Shown here: positions 32,964 to 54,874 of the stretch, piece after piece | Numbering within the stretch: position 1 is the stretch's first letter | Layout: every line of letters begins with the position of its first letter | NCBI GenBank assembly: GCA_023015825.1 | Contig: JALKAW010000006.1 | Span: forward strand, 1-64,000 | Source of the DNA: Flavobacteriaceae bacterium S0862 | GTDB lineage: Bacteria > Bacteroidota > Bacteroidia > Flavobacteriales > Flavobacteriaceae | DNA length: 64,000 nt | Direction: 5' to 3' | The notes under the pieces: generated by a model | Told to the model about the DNA's origin: nothing | Seen by the model: the letters and a program-made list of their open reading frames with translations, nothing else | The model's database searches: none | Program-made: the position numbers and the translations under genes

Positions 32964-34685
32964 ATGAAATTGCTCAAGTATTTAGTTGTCTTCGTTTTAT
33001 TTGGAATTTTAGCTTTTAAAGCCTCTTCGAATTCCGATAAATTGAATGACATTATTGCAAAATATGAAGCAGATAGAAATTACGATTTCAAGCGCAATGA
33101 ATCTGTTGAAAACACTATTAAATACTATCAAGCAGAATCGGATTTTGCAAAATCACTCAAAGCAGAATTAGAAAAAGTTAGTGTTGAAGGATTATCAGAA
33201 TCTGAGAAAATTTCAAGAGAGTTACTACTGTTTGTATTACAGGATAAAATAGATACGCATACGTTTAAGATGTACTTGAATCCTATTACAAATGAGAGAG
33301 CTTTTCATTTGAATTTAAGTAGAATGGCTAATAGGACATTCAAAAACAAAGAGCAAGTCATTAAATATTTAGAGCAGCTTGAAGAGTTACCACAACGAGT
33401 TGATTATAATTTAGATTTATTAAGAGCAGGAGTTAAAGAAGGTATTTCACAACCAAAAGCAGTGTTTAATAATTATGAAATTACGTATGATAAGCACATC
33501 GTTTCAGATGTTACTAAAAGCGAATTTTATAAACCGTTTCATAAACTTCCAGAATCATTTTCAAAAACACTAAAAGACTCCATTATTAAAGTTGCAAAGG
33601 TAAGTGTTCAGAAAAATGCGGTAAATCAGTATAAAAAAATAAAAAGCTATTTTGAAGATGATTACTTTCTAAATACTCGAAAAGGATTAGGTGTTTCTAC
33701 CACACCCAATGGCGATAATTTTTATCAAAACAGAATCAATTATTATACAACAAGTACGAAGTATACAGCAGATGATATTCATCAAATTGGATTAAATGAA
33801 GTGGCAAGAATTAAAGCAGAAATGCAAAAAATTATAGATGACTTAGGGTTTGAAGGAAGCTTTGCAGATTTTTTAAAATTTCTTCGTACTGATGAACAAT
33901 TTTATCCAAAAACAGCCAAAGAATTATTAATGTTTGCGCGTGATATTTCAAAGAGAATTGATGCTGAACTACCAAAGTATTTTATTACGTTACCAAGAAA
34001 ACCATATGGTGTTGTCCCAGTTCCTGCGGCAATTGCACCTAACTATACAGGAGGAAGATATTCGGGATCTTACAGTGACACAACAGCAGGTTTTTATTGG
34101 GTAAACACTTACAATTTACCAAGCAGAACTTTATATACAATTCCAGCTCTAACAGCTCACGAAGCAGTTCCAGGTCATCATTTACAAATGTCTTTGAACA
34201 ACGAATTACCCGAAACCATTCCACAATTTAGAAGAAACCTATATTTATCGGCTTATGGTGAAGGCTGGGGATTGTACTCTGAATATTTGGCTGAAGAAAT
34301 GGGCATTTACACAACGCCTTACGAAAAGTTCGGTCAACTAACTTACGAAATGTGGCGAGCTTGTAGATTGGTGGTTGATACAGGCGTGCATGCTAAAGGT
34401 TGGACAAGACAACAAATGCTAGATTATATGGCTGAAAATACAGCCTTATCCATTCATGAAGTAACTACCGAAACAGACCGATATATTTCTTGGCCTGGAC
34501 AAGCATTATCGTATAAAATAGGAGAAATAAAAATAAGAGAACTTCGTAAAAAGGCTGAAGAAGCTCTAGGAGAAAAATTTAACATTCGTGAATTTCATGA
34601 AGTAATTCTTGAAGAAGGAACCGTGACACTTTCTATTATGGAAAAACGAATGGATGATTATATTCAGAATAAATTAAATGAGTAG
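32964..34685 (+). CDS. DUF885 family exported peptidase
   Basis: A 573-aa exported protein (signal ~1-22) of the DUF885 family of zinc metallopeptidases. The family motif HEAVPGHHLQ (~396) provides the His/Glu ligand set, with a second block GEGWGLYSEYLAEEMG (~430). Distantly related to carboxypeptidases, members are thought to act on short peptides. Inside the hydroxyproline operon it likely trims imported or periplasmic peptides. Its stop overlaps the epimerase start by eight bases. Confidence 0.82.
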   Translation: MKLLKYLVVFVLFGILAFKASSNSDKLNDIIAKYEADRNYDFKRNESVENTIKYYQAESDFAKSLKAELEKVSVEGLSESEKISRELLLFVLQDKIDTHTFKMYLNPITNERAFHLNLSRMANRTFKNKEQVIKYLEQLEELPQRVDYNLDLLRAGVKEGISQPKAVFNNYEITYDKHIVSDVTKSEFYKPFHKLPESFSKTLKDSIIKVAKVSVQKNAVNQYKKIKSYFEDDYFLNTRKGLGVSTTPNGDNFYQNRINYYTTSTKYTADDIHQIGLNEVARIKAEMQKIIDDLGFEGSFADFLKFLRTDEQFYPKTAKELLMFARDISKRIDAELPKYFITLPRKPYGVVPVPAAIAPNYTGGRYSGSYSDTTAGFYWVNTYNLPSRTLYTIPALTAHEAVPGHHLQMSLNNELPETIPQFRRNLYLSAYGEGWGLYSEYLAEEMGIYTTPYEKFGQLTYEMWRACRLVVDTGVHAKGWTRQQMLDYMAENTALSIHEVTTETDRYISWPGQALSYKIGEIKIRELRKKAEEALGEKFNIREFHEVILEEGTVTLSIMEKRMDDYIQNKLNE

Positions 34686-35688
34686 AACAAAGTTCGTTTG
34701 CATTGATGCTCACACTTGCGGAAATCCAGTTCGTGTGGTAACCGAAGGGCATCCAAATTTGGTTGGTGCAACCATGAGCGAAAAGCGCCAACATTTTTTA
34801 AAAGAATTCGATTGGATTCGTAAAGGACTCATGTTTGAGCCACGTGGTCATGATATGATGAGTGGTAGTTTTTTATTTCCTCCACACAATCCAGAAAACG
34901 ATTTTGCTATTCTATTTATTGAAACATCAGGTTGTTTACCAATGTGTGGTCATGGCACTATTGGAACTATTACCATTGCTATTGAGGAAGGTTTAGTGAC
35001 TCCAAAAATCCCTGGAAAAATTAGAATGGAAGCTCCAGCTGGTTTGGTTGAAATTGAGTATCAGCAAACCAATGGAAAAGTAGATTGGGTAAAACTCACT
35101 AATGTAAAAAGTTATTTAGCTGCCGAAAATTTAACCGTTGAGTGCCCAGAATTGGGTGAAATTATGTTTGATGTGGCTTATGGAGGGAATTACTATGCTA
35201 TTGTAGACCCTCAGCAAAACTTTTCAGGAGTGCATGATTTTACAGCAAGCAAAATTGTACAATATTCACAAGTAGTTAGAGAACGAATAAATAAGAAATA
35301 CCCAAACCTATTTATTCATCCAGAAAATGAAACAATAAGAGACGTGACACACATGCTGTGGACCGGAAACCCAATAGATCCAAAATCATCTGGAAGAAAT
35401 GCAGTCTTTTATGGCGATAAAGCTATTGATCGTTCGCCTTGTGGTACAGGGACTTCGGCTAGATTAGCACAATTGTATGCAAATGGAAAACTAAAAGTAG
35501 GTGAGCCGTTTATACACGAAAGTTTTATTGGAAGTAAGTTTATTGGAAGAGTTGAAAAAGAAACAAGTTTAGATGGCAAATTAGCAATTATTCCTAGCAT
35601 TCAAGGTTGGGCAAAAATTTATGGATATAATACTATCTTTATTGATGATAAAGATGATCCTTATGCACATGGGTTTCAGGTAATATAA
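34678..35688 (+). CDS. 4-hydroxyproline 2-epimerase
   Basis: A 336-aa member of the proline racemase superfamily. Both catalytic cysteines are present: Cys90 in MCGHGT and Cys255 in SPCGTGTSA. The Cys/Cys pair defines racemases and epimerases as opposed to dehydratases. It converts trans-4-hydroxy-L-proline to cis-4-hydroxy-D-proline in the cytoplasm, feeding the D-amino acid oxidase-like enzyme two genes downstream. The paralogue at 52709-53776 has Cys/Thr and is a different enzyme. The start overlaps the DUF885 gene. Confidence 0.9.
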   Translation: MSRTKFVCIDAHTCGNPVRVVTEGHPNLVGATMSEKRQHFLKEFDWIRKGLMFEPRGHDMMSGSFLFPPHNPENDFAILFIETSGCLPMCGHGTIGTITIAIEEGLVTPKIPGKIRMEAPAGLVEIEYQQTNGKVDWVKLTNVKSYLAAENLTVECPELGEIMFDVAYGGNYYAIVDPQQNFSGVHDFTASKIVQYSQVVRERINKKYPNLFIHPENETIRDVTHMLWTGNPIDPKSSGRNAVFYGDKAIDRSPCGTGTSARLAQLYANGKLKVGEPFIHESFIGSKFIGRVEKETSLDGKLAIIPSIQGWAKIYGYNTIFIDDKDDPYAHGFQVI

Positions 35689-35698
35689 ATTTAGAAAA

Positions 35699-37954
35699 AT
35701 GAAACAGATTTTATTTTTAGTAGTAGGTGTAATGTTGACTTTTTCATTAAAAGCTCAAGAAGTCACTTTAAATGATTATGAGCGTGCTGTCAGTTTTATG
35801 TATAACAATTCCTATAACAAGACAGTATTCAATCTCTTTACAGATGCTAACTGGTTTAAAGACAATTCTGGACTTTGGTTTATTGACTATTCAAAGGACA
35901 CGAAGTCTTATAAGACAGTAAGTTTTAAAAAAAATAAAGTTGTTGATTTATTTAATCATGAAAAGTTGGCAACTGCTTTAAGTAAATTGAATGACAAATC
36001 AGTAGAAGCAAATAATTTATCTGTTTCCAATATTGAAAGATTAAAGGATGGAAATTTGGATTTAAATTTTGAAGGCAAGGCATATACTTTAAATCTTAAA
36101 TCCTATGAACTTCAACTGAAAGAAGAAAAACAGCAAGAAGAAAACAACGAATTTGAATCTAAATCACCTGATGGGAAATGGATAGCATATACCAAAGATT
36201 ATAATCTATTTATTAAATCAACTGAGAATAACCAAGAATACCAATTGAGCTCAAAAGGTGAAAAGGGTTATGAATATGCATCATGGTATGGGTGGTATGA
36301 TAAAATGGAAGGGGGAAATGGAGAGCGTCCTAAACGGTTTTTTGTGAGTTGGTCACCTGACTCAAAATGGATTGGAACAAGTATTGTGGATACTCGAAAT
36401 GCTGAGAAAATGTATATGTTAGATTACAGTATCGACTCACTCTACAAACCAAAATTATTGTCTTATTACCGAGGGTCTCCTGGTGATACCACTATGGTTC
36501 ACATTACTCCTGTTTTTTATAATGTTTCAAGCAAAAAAGAAGTAAAAACAGGTTTGCCAACAGGAACTCACATAAATTCGGTTGCAGTTGAATGGTTAGA
36601 AAATGAGGGAGAATTATTAGCTAATTATTCAGAAAGAGGATTTAAAAAAGAAACTCTTAAGCATGTTAACTTAATCAATGGAAAAGAAGAAACATTGATT
36701 GAAGAAACAAGCGAAACAAATATTGATAATTTTTGGTTTAGAAACCTTGAAGGGAAAGGCAAAATTATTTTTCTATCGGAACGTAGTGGTTGGCGACAAT
36801 TATATATGGTTGATTTAAAAACAAAAGAGATAAAGCCAATTACCAATGGGAGTTATTATGTAAACTCAATTGTGCACACAAATGAGAATAATGAAGAAAT
36901 ATACTTTTTAGCCTCTGGTAAGCACAAGGAAATGAACCCTTATCATCAACAACTTTATAGAGTTGATTTTAAAGGAGAAATCACATTATTAACACCTGAA
37001 AAAGCACACCATATAGTTAATTTTTCCAAAGATGGTAAACATTTTGTGGATAATTATTCAACAATCAATATTCCAACGAGAACGGTTTTAAGAGATTCTA
37101 AAAAAGGAAAAATCCTAGCAGAATTAACAAAAGCTGATGTTTCAGAGGTCGCTTCTAAAGGGTGGCAATCGCCAGAGGTTTTTGAGCTTATTGGCAAAGA
37201 CGGAAAAACCACTATTTATGGTGCTATCTGGAAACCAACAAATTTTGATCCCTCTAAGTCTTATCCAATTATTGATGCGACGTATACAGGACCGCATACG
37301 CAAGTGTTTCCAAAGTCGTTTGATAGAGCTTTTGGTAATCAGTCATTAGCAGAATTAGGTTTTATTGTTATTGGAGTTGATGGTTTAGGAACTTCTGGTC
37401 GTTCAAAAGAATTCCATAATCATTCATATAAGAACATGGAGAACAATCTTGAAGACCATGTATTGGCAATTAAACATTTATCACAAAAGCACTCATGGAT
37501 TAATATAGATAAAGTTGGAATTTATGGTCATTCAGCTGGAGGTTACGATACAGGTAGAGCGATGTTAGGTTTTCCAGATTTCTATAAAGTTGGTGTTGCA
37601 AGTTCTGCTGACCATGATTTTAGAATGGAAAAAGCTTGGTGGCCCGAAATGTATCAAGGTTGGCCAATAGATGAGACTTATGAAAAGGTATCCAATATAA
37701 CTAATGCAGGAAATTTAAAGGGTAAATTACTATTAGTTCATGGTGGTTTAGATGATAATGTTAATCCATCGGCAACTTTTAAGTTGGCTGAGGCGTTAGT
37801 GAATGCAGATAAAGAATTTGATTTATTAATTTTGCCAAGTCAGCGACACGGATATGTTGGAAAAGCAAGAAGCTATTTTATAAAAAAGCGTTGGAATTAT
37901 TTTATAGAGCATTTATTAGATGCAAAGCCAATTTGGGATTTTAAATGGAAATAA
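35699..37954 (+). CDS. S9B dipeptidyl peptidase IV-like serine peptidase
   Basis: A 751-aa exported peptidase (signal ending LKAQ, ~20). The N-terminal half is the DPP-IV beta-propeller (SPDGKWIAYTKDYNLFIKS, then SWSPDSKWIG). The C-terminal alpha/beta-hydrolase has catalytic Ser in YGHSAGGY (~614), Asp in GGLDDNV (~683) and His in RHGY (~720). DPP-IV relatives release X-Pro dipeptides from N-termini, a suitable activity for proline- and hydroxyproline-rich collagen peptides. The nucleophile elbow is GHSAG rather than the common GWSYG. Ten bases separate it from the epimerase gene. Confidence 0.88.
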   Translation: MKQILFLVVGVMLTFSLKAQEVTLNDYERAVSFMYNNSYNKTVFNLFTDANWFKDNSGLWFIDYSKDTKSYKTVSFKKNKVVDLFNHEKLATALSKLNDKSVEANNLSVSNIERLKDGNLDLNFEGKAYTLNLKSYELQLKEEKQQEENNEFESKSPDGKWIAYTKDYNLFIKSTENNQEYQLSSKGEKGYEYASWYGWYDKMEGGNGERPKRFFVSWSPDSKWIGTSIVDTRNAEKMYMLDYSIDSLYKPKLLSYYRGSPGDTTMVHITPVFYNVSSKKEVKTGLPTGTHINSVAVEWLENEGELLANYSERGFKKETLKHVNLINGKEETLIEETSETNIDNFWFRNLEGKGKIIFLSERSGWRQLYMVDLKTKEIKPITNGSYYVNSIVHTNENNEEIYFLASGKHKEMNPYHQQLYRVDFKGEITLLTPEKAHHIVNFSKDGKHFVDNYSTINIPTRTVLRDSKKGKILAELTKADVSEVASKGWQSPEVFELIGKDGKTTIYGAIWKPTNFDPSKSYPIIDATYTGPHTQVFPKSFDRAFGNQSLAELGFIVIGVDGLGTSGRSKEFHNHSYKNMENNLEDHVLAIKHLSQKHSWINIDKVGIYGHSAGGYDTGRAMLGFPDFYKVGVASSADHDFRMEKAWWPEMYQGWPIDETYEKVSNITNAGNLKGKLLLVHGGLDDNVNPSATFKLAEALVNADKEFDLLILPSQRHGYVGKARSYFIKKRWNYFIEHLLDAKPIWDFKWK

Positions 37955-39202
37955 ATGAGTAAAAATATTGTAGTTATTGGAGGAGGAATAATGGGATTAT
38001 CCTCTGCATATTACCTTCAAAATGAAGGTCATCAGGTTACAGTTATTGATCAGTCAAGCATGGATGCAGGAGCATCTTATGTAAATGCAGGCTATTTGTC
38101 GCCAAGTCATATCATACCACTTTCTGCCCCTGGAGTTATGCGAAAAGGTATAAAATGGATGTTTGATAAATCTAGTCCTTTATATATAAAGCCTCGATTA
38201 GATTCAGATTTTTTAAGATGGACATTGGCGTTTAATAAATCTTGTAATAAAAACCATGTAGAAAAAGCTGCACCAGTAATTAAAGATATTGCAGTATTAA
38301 GTCAAGATCTTTATAGAGATATTTCAGAAAAAGAAAATATAGATTCCCATTATGAAACTAAAGGCTTGTTTATGCTTTGCCAGACTGAGAAAGCATTAGA
38401 AACAGAAGTAAACATAGCTCATTATGCGAATAAATTAGGGCTTGAAGCAAGAGAAGTTAATGCAGAGGAGATAAAAAAAATGGAGCCTAATGTTCCAATA
38501 AATGCTATAGGTGCTGCATATTTTGAGTGTGATCATCATACTACACCGCATGAATTTATGTCTGGATTAAAAGATGTGCTCAAAAATAAAGGCGTTCAGT
38601 TTTATGCAAATGAAAGAGTTGTCGATCTTGAAGTAGAAAACAATACCATTCAATCAATTAAAACTGATAAGCAGATTATAAAAGCAGATGAATTTGTACT
38701 TGCTGCAGGCTCATGGAGTAATATGTTAAGTAAAAAATTAGGCATTAAATTACTGTTACAGGCAGGAAAAGGATATCGTGTAAATTCAGAAAGAGAAACA
38801 GGAATCACTATTCCTGCAATATTAGCTGAAGCAAAGGTCGCAATAACACCAATGAACGGATTTACAAGGTTTGCAGGTACTATGGAAATTGCTGGAATTA
38901 ATCAAAATATTAATAAAGTAAGAGTAGAAGCTATAGCAAATGCTGCAAAACGATATTATCCAAATATTGAGTTAACCGAAGAAGAAAAAAATAATGCAGC
39001 TTGTGGATTGCGTCCTGTATCACCAGATGGATTGCCATATATTGGAAAATCTAAAAAATGTAATAATTTAACCATTGCTGCTGGACATGCAATGATGGGT
39101 TGGAGTATGGCTACAGCAACTGGTAAATTGGTGTCTGAGATAATTTCTGAACAAAACCTATCTTTGGATATTAACCCTTTTCACCCAGATAGAAAGTTTT
39201 AA
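37955..39202 (+). CDS. FAD-dependent D-hydroxyproline dehydrogenase (DadA-like)
   Basis: A 415-aa flavoprotein of the DAO family. The dinucleotide site VVIGGGIMGLSSAYYL (~5) and the acidic residue in VTVID (~30) bind FAD. The C-terminal block GLRPVSPDGLPYIGKS (~349) and AAGHAMMGWSMA (~370) are typical of D-amino acid dehydrogenases. In this operon it should oxidise cis-4-hydroxy-D-proline to 1-pyrroline-4-hydroxy-2-carboxylate, substrate of the DapA-like enzyme. It starts directly after the peptidase stop and is the last gene of the operon. The convergent GNAT gene overlaps its end by four bases. Confidence 0.88.
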   Translation: MSKNIVVIGGGIMGLSSAYYLQNEGHQVTVIDQSSMDAGASYVNAGYLSPSHIIPLSAPGVMRKGIKWMFDKSSPLYIKPRLDSDFLRWTLAFNKSCNKNHVEKAAPVIKDIAVLSQDLYRDISEKENIDSHYETKGLFMLCQTEKALETEVNIAHYANKLGLEAREVNAEEIKKMEPNVPINAIGAAYFECDHHTTPHEFMSGLKDVLKNKGVQFYANERVVDLEVENNTIQSIKTDKQIIKADEFVLAAGSWSNMLSKKLGIKLLLQAGKGYRVNSERETGITIPAILAEAKVAITPMNGFTRFAGTMEIAGINQNINKVRVEAIANAAKRYYPNIELTEEEKNNAACGLRPVSPDGLPYIGKSKKCNNLTIAAGHAMMGWSMATATGKLVSEIISEQNLSLDINPFHPDRKF

Positions 39203-39663
39203 TCTTTCAAATTCATACGCATAGTGATAAGATGTTTTTTTAAACCAGCTTTTTCATAAGCTCTAATAGCTGATGGATTATCATCATAAACATCTAACCT
39301 AATTTCAAAGATATTTCTGTCTTCACACCATTTCAATAAAGCATCCATAATGAGTTTGTTATAGCCGTTTCCACGATGCTTCTCTGGAACAAACATGAAA
39401 CCTAGATAACCTTGTTTTTTGTGTTTTAAATAAGGCCTGTCATCTTTGATTTTAGCATAACCTGAAGCCGCCAATTCGTTGTTCAATTCAACAACATATA
39501 AATCAGATTCTTCATTCGCCATTATTTCAGAAAGGTCATAATATATTACTTTTCCTTCCTTGATAGTTGGGTCCATTGGTCTTTCGGCATTAACCAATCC
39601 ATCCATAAATTCCATTAAAACAGGAAGATCTTCTAATGTTGCTTTCCTAACAATTGGAGTCAT
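39199..39663 (-). CDS. GNAT family N-acetyltransferase
   Basis: A 154-aa GNAT acetyltransferase using acetyl-CoA. The acetyl-CoA site is the R/Q-x-x-G-x-G/A-like VPEKHRGNGYNKLIMDALL (~93), followed by EIRLDVYDDNPSAIRAYEKAGLKK (~120; motif B with the Asn and Tyr). The substrate is unknown. It converges on the hydroxyproline operon with a four-base overlap, and is divergent from the STAS gene. Confidence 0.88.
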   Translation of the reverse strand: MTPIVRKATLEDLPVLMEFMDGLVNAERPMDPTIKEGKVIYYDLSEIMANEESDLYVVELNNELAASGYAKIKDDRPYLKHKKQGYLGFMFVPEKHRGNGYNKLIMDALLKWCEDRNIFEIRLDVYDDNPSAIRAYEKAGLKKHLITMRMNLKD

Positions 39664-39814
39664 ATTTCTTAGTTGATGATATTATTTAATTTGTAACAGT
39701 TTTCAAATCTAAAATTTATTCCTTTCATCGAAAAAAAAATGTATATGGAATTATTTTTCCGAAATTAGATTAATATTTGATTTTCAGCAGCTATACAACT
39801 TAAAACACTAACCT

Positions 39815-40093
39815 ATGGTTCTGGAAATTACTAATTGCGAAAACTGCTACAAGATTAAAGGTAATCTTACTAAAGAAAATCTCGGTCTCTTTCAGCATAC
39901 CTTTAAAAATATTTTCTCCAAAATAAATGAGCTTACAATCAATATTGAAGGGTTGGATGGTATTGATAGAGATGGTGTAAGTGCTATCACAAAGCTTCAT
40001 AATAATGCTATTTCAAACAACAAAAAACTAACAATTGTTGGTTTAGGATGTAAAGAACTTTATCAGCATATAAAAACATTTAACGCGGCTTAA
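39815..40093 (+). CDS. STAS domain protein (anti-sigma-antagonist-like) without phospho-serine
   Basis: A 92-aa single STAS domain: strand VLEITNCENCYKIKG, then a helix, and the family loop INIEGLDGIDRDGVSAI (~47-63). In SpoIIAA-like regulators this loop is DSSG with a phosphorylated Ser; here it is DRDG, with Asp in place of the Ser. It therefore cannot be switched by the usual kinase and may be locked in one state. No anti-sigma or phosphatase gene is nearby. It stands alone between the divergent GNAT gene and the convergent galK operon. Confidence 0.75.
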   Translation: MVLEITNCENCYKIKGNLTKENLGLFQHTFKNIFSKINELTINIEGLDGIDRDGVSAITKLHNNAISNNKKLTIVGLGCKELYQHIKTFNAA

Positions 40094-40111
40094 AATTAGG
40101 GATTAACAAGT

Positions 40112-47408
<7,297 letters not shown>

Positions 47409-47413
47409 TAGTT

Positions 47414-52708
<5,295 letters not shown>

Positions 52709-52712
<4 letters not shown>

Positions 52713-53776
52713 CTTAAAATAAAACCGTTTTTCATTGGGTCACTAGGGTCAATTACAAAGGTTTGCATTCCTGTAATATGTGCCGTTCCTTCAACTTGCG
52801 GAATGATGGCTTTAAATGATCCATAATTTTCTTCAGATATTACTGAGCCCTTAAAAACCGACCCTGTAATGCTTTCAATACTAATGATGTCTCCATAATC
52901 AATTTCTTTTCTCGCTTTATGAATTGCCATGCGCCCAGATACACCTGAACCTGTTGGGCAGCGATCTACTTCACCTTCGGCAAAAATGCAAACATTCTTA
53001 CTATCTGCTCCACAAGGTTGTTTGTTGTTGTCAATAAATATGGTTCCGTAAAGGAAACTTAAATCATCTTCAAAAGGATGAAGAATTTCTTTATCAGCAT
53101 TCATTACGGCCTGCTTGATTTTCATTCCTTGATTGATGAGTTCTCTATACGAATTGGCACTTAAATCAAAATTGAAGTTGTTTTTAGCCATGTCAACATA
53201 AGCATAAAATGCGCCTCCATAAGCCAAATCGTATTTAATAGTTCCTAAACCTTCAATCTCAACCGTTCTATCCAAACCAACAACGAAACTAGGCACACAA
53301 TGAAAACGAACTCCTTTAATTTTTCCATCTTTAACATTTGCAAAAGATGTAATTCTTCCACAAGGTGCATCAATTTTTATAATATTGTCACCTTCTTTCA
53401 CATCAATCCATTTCATTTCAACAGCTAAGGTAGAAATAGCAATAATTGCGTGACCACACATAGTTGAGTAGCCTTCATTATGTAAAAATAAGATTCCGAA
53501 ATCACCTTCATTATCGTTTGGAGGCAATAAAATGCAGCCGTACATATCTGCATGACCACGAGGCTCAAACATTAATGCTGTTCGAAGATGGTCAAAATTT
53601 TCTTTGCAATATTTTCGGTATTCTAGAACGGAATTACCTTTTAATTCAGGGAAACCATCTACAATAACTCGAAGAGGTTCTCCACCAGTGTGCATATCAA
53701 TGGTTTTTATTTTTAACCACTCACTTGGAGGGTTGAAATTTGTAATACTTAATATGTTTTGATAGGTTTTACTCAT
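52709..53776 (-). CDS. trans-3-hydroxy-L-proline dehydratase
   Basis: About 355 aa from the ATG at 53776; an upstream ATG at 53809 would only lengthen the overlap with the preceding gene. A proline racemase superfamily fold: the first catalytic residue is Cys107 in MCGHAI, and the second position is Thr275 in CPTGSG instead of Cys. This Cys/Thr pair is the mark of trans-3-hydroxyproline dehydratase, as in human L3HYPDH. It dehydrates trans-3-hydroxy-L-proline to 1-pyrroline-2-carboxylate. The gene upstream encodes the matching reductase. The stop overlaps the GH63-like start by four bases. Confidence 0.9.
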
Positions 53777-54728
53777 TAATAAACTTTGTGTAATAGTATT
53801 TTGCTGCAACTAAATCCTCAAGGGCATGACCAACAGATTTAAACATTGTGATTTCAGAGTCACTTGTTCTACCTGATTTTGTATTTGAGCAAAGTTGAAA
53901 TAAATCGGCTTTTACTGCTTCTTTTTTAAGTACACCATTCTTAATCGGAATCACTATATCGCCACTTTCTTTAAGCCCTCCTTGAAAGGTATCAACATAA
54001 ACAGAAGCTTTTTTAATCGAGTTATCATCTGCTTCTCGCATATCTTTTTTATAAGCACCTACGAGGTCAACATGTTGTCCCTCTTTTAATTTTCTTCCAA
54101 GGACTAAAGGTGTTCTTGATAATGTTGCACAAGAAATTATATCGACTTCAGAAATTTTTTCTTCTATGGTTTTTATAGCTTTAATTGTATAGTTTTCATT
54201 TGAAAGTTTTTTGCAAACCTCATTAGCTTTTTCATGGTTTCTTCCCCAAACATAAACTGTTTCTATAGGTCTAACGGTAGCGTGAGCTTTAATGAGGTTG
54301 ATTGACAATGCTCCAGTTCCAATCATTAAGAGCCTTTTGGAATTTTCTCTTGACAAAAATTTCGATGCCAAAGCTGAAGCTGCTGCTGTACGTTTTGCAG
54401 TTAAGCTCTTAGCTTCTAAAAGTGCCTTTATAGTGCCCTTTTTGGCATCTAAATAAATATAGGTTCCTTGAATGGAGGGCAAGTTGAACTGTCCATTTTC
54501 TGAAGACACTGTGACTACTTTTACTCCAGCTTCTTTACTCGGATTCCAAGCAGGCATTAATAATAATGTTGAATCTGCATTTACTTCTGGGTTTGGAAAG
54601 TCATGATGATGTCGCATTGGAACAATTATATCATCATTTGAAAACCCTTGTTTTAAAGCTGAAATTAACTCAGTAAAACATGTATTTTCTTCAATAAAAT
54701 TAGTGTCAATTTGAACAATATTATCCAT
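53769..54728 (-). CDS. Ornithine cyclodeaminase family, probable 1-pyrroline-2-carboxylate reductase
   Basis: A 319-aa member of the ornithine cyclodeaminase/mu-crystallin family with an NAD(P) Rossmann domain (LLMIGTGALSINLIKAH, ~135). Family members paired with trans-3-hydroxyproline dehydratase reduce 1-pyrroline-2-carboxylate to L-proline, which fits this gene order: first in the operon, its end overlapping the dehydratase start by eight bases. MRHHHDF (~38) and SLTAKRTAAASALA (~107) are typical substrate-binding parts. True ornithine cyclodeaminase is the less likely alternative. Confidence 0.88.
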   Translation of the reverse strand: MDNIVQIDTNFIEENTCFTELISALKQGFSNDDIIVPMRHHHDFPNPEVNADSTLLLMPAWNPSKEAGVKVVTVSSENGQFNLPSIQGTYIYLDAKKGTIKALLEAKSLTAKRTAAASALASKFLSRENSKRLLMIGTGALSINLIKAHATVRPIETVYVWGRNHEKANEVCKKLSNENYTIKAIKTIEEKISEVDIISCATLSRTPLVLGRKLKEGQHVDLVGAYKKDMREADDNSIKKASVYVDTFQGGLKESGDIVIPIKNGVLKKEAVKADLFQLCSNTKSGRTSDSEITMFKSVGHALEDLVAAKYYYTKFINE

Positions 54729-54874
54729 GATGTTAAAAATAAGAATTCTTAATGCCTGATAAAATATTTATCCATTTTTAAATAAGATAAAACCAATCTT
54801 TGATAATTTTATATCAATTAAGGGATAATTGTTTTGATTATCTTTAAAGAAAATTACTTCCAACCACTTTAATT
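54729..54874 (+). promoter_or_regulatory. Divergent control region between the two glycan/hydroxyproline operons
   Basis: 146 bp between the minus operon (first gene ending its start at 54728) and the plus operon (54875). It holds GATAAT (54824-54829) and ATTATC (54837-54842), a 6-bp inverted repeat with 7-base spacer. The flank TTAAGGGATAATTG (54818-54831) resembles 28466-28480 in front of the first operon. A shared AraC target is possible. Confidence 0.4.
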
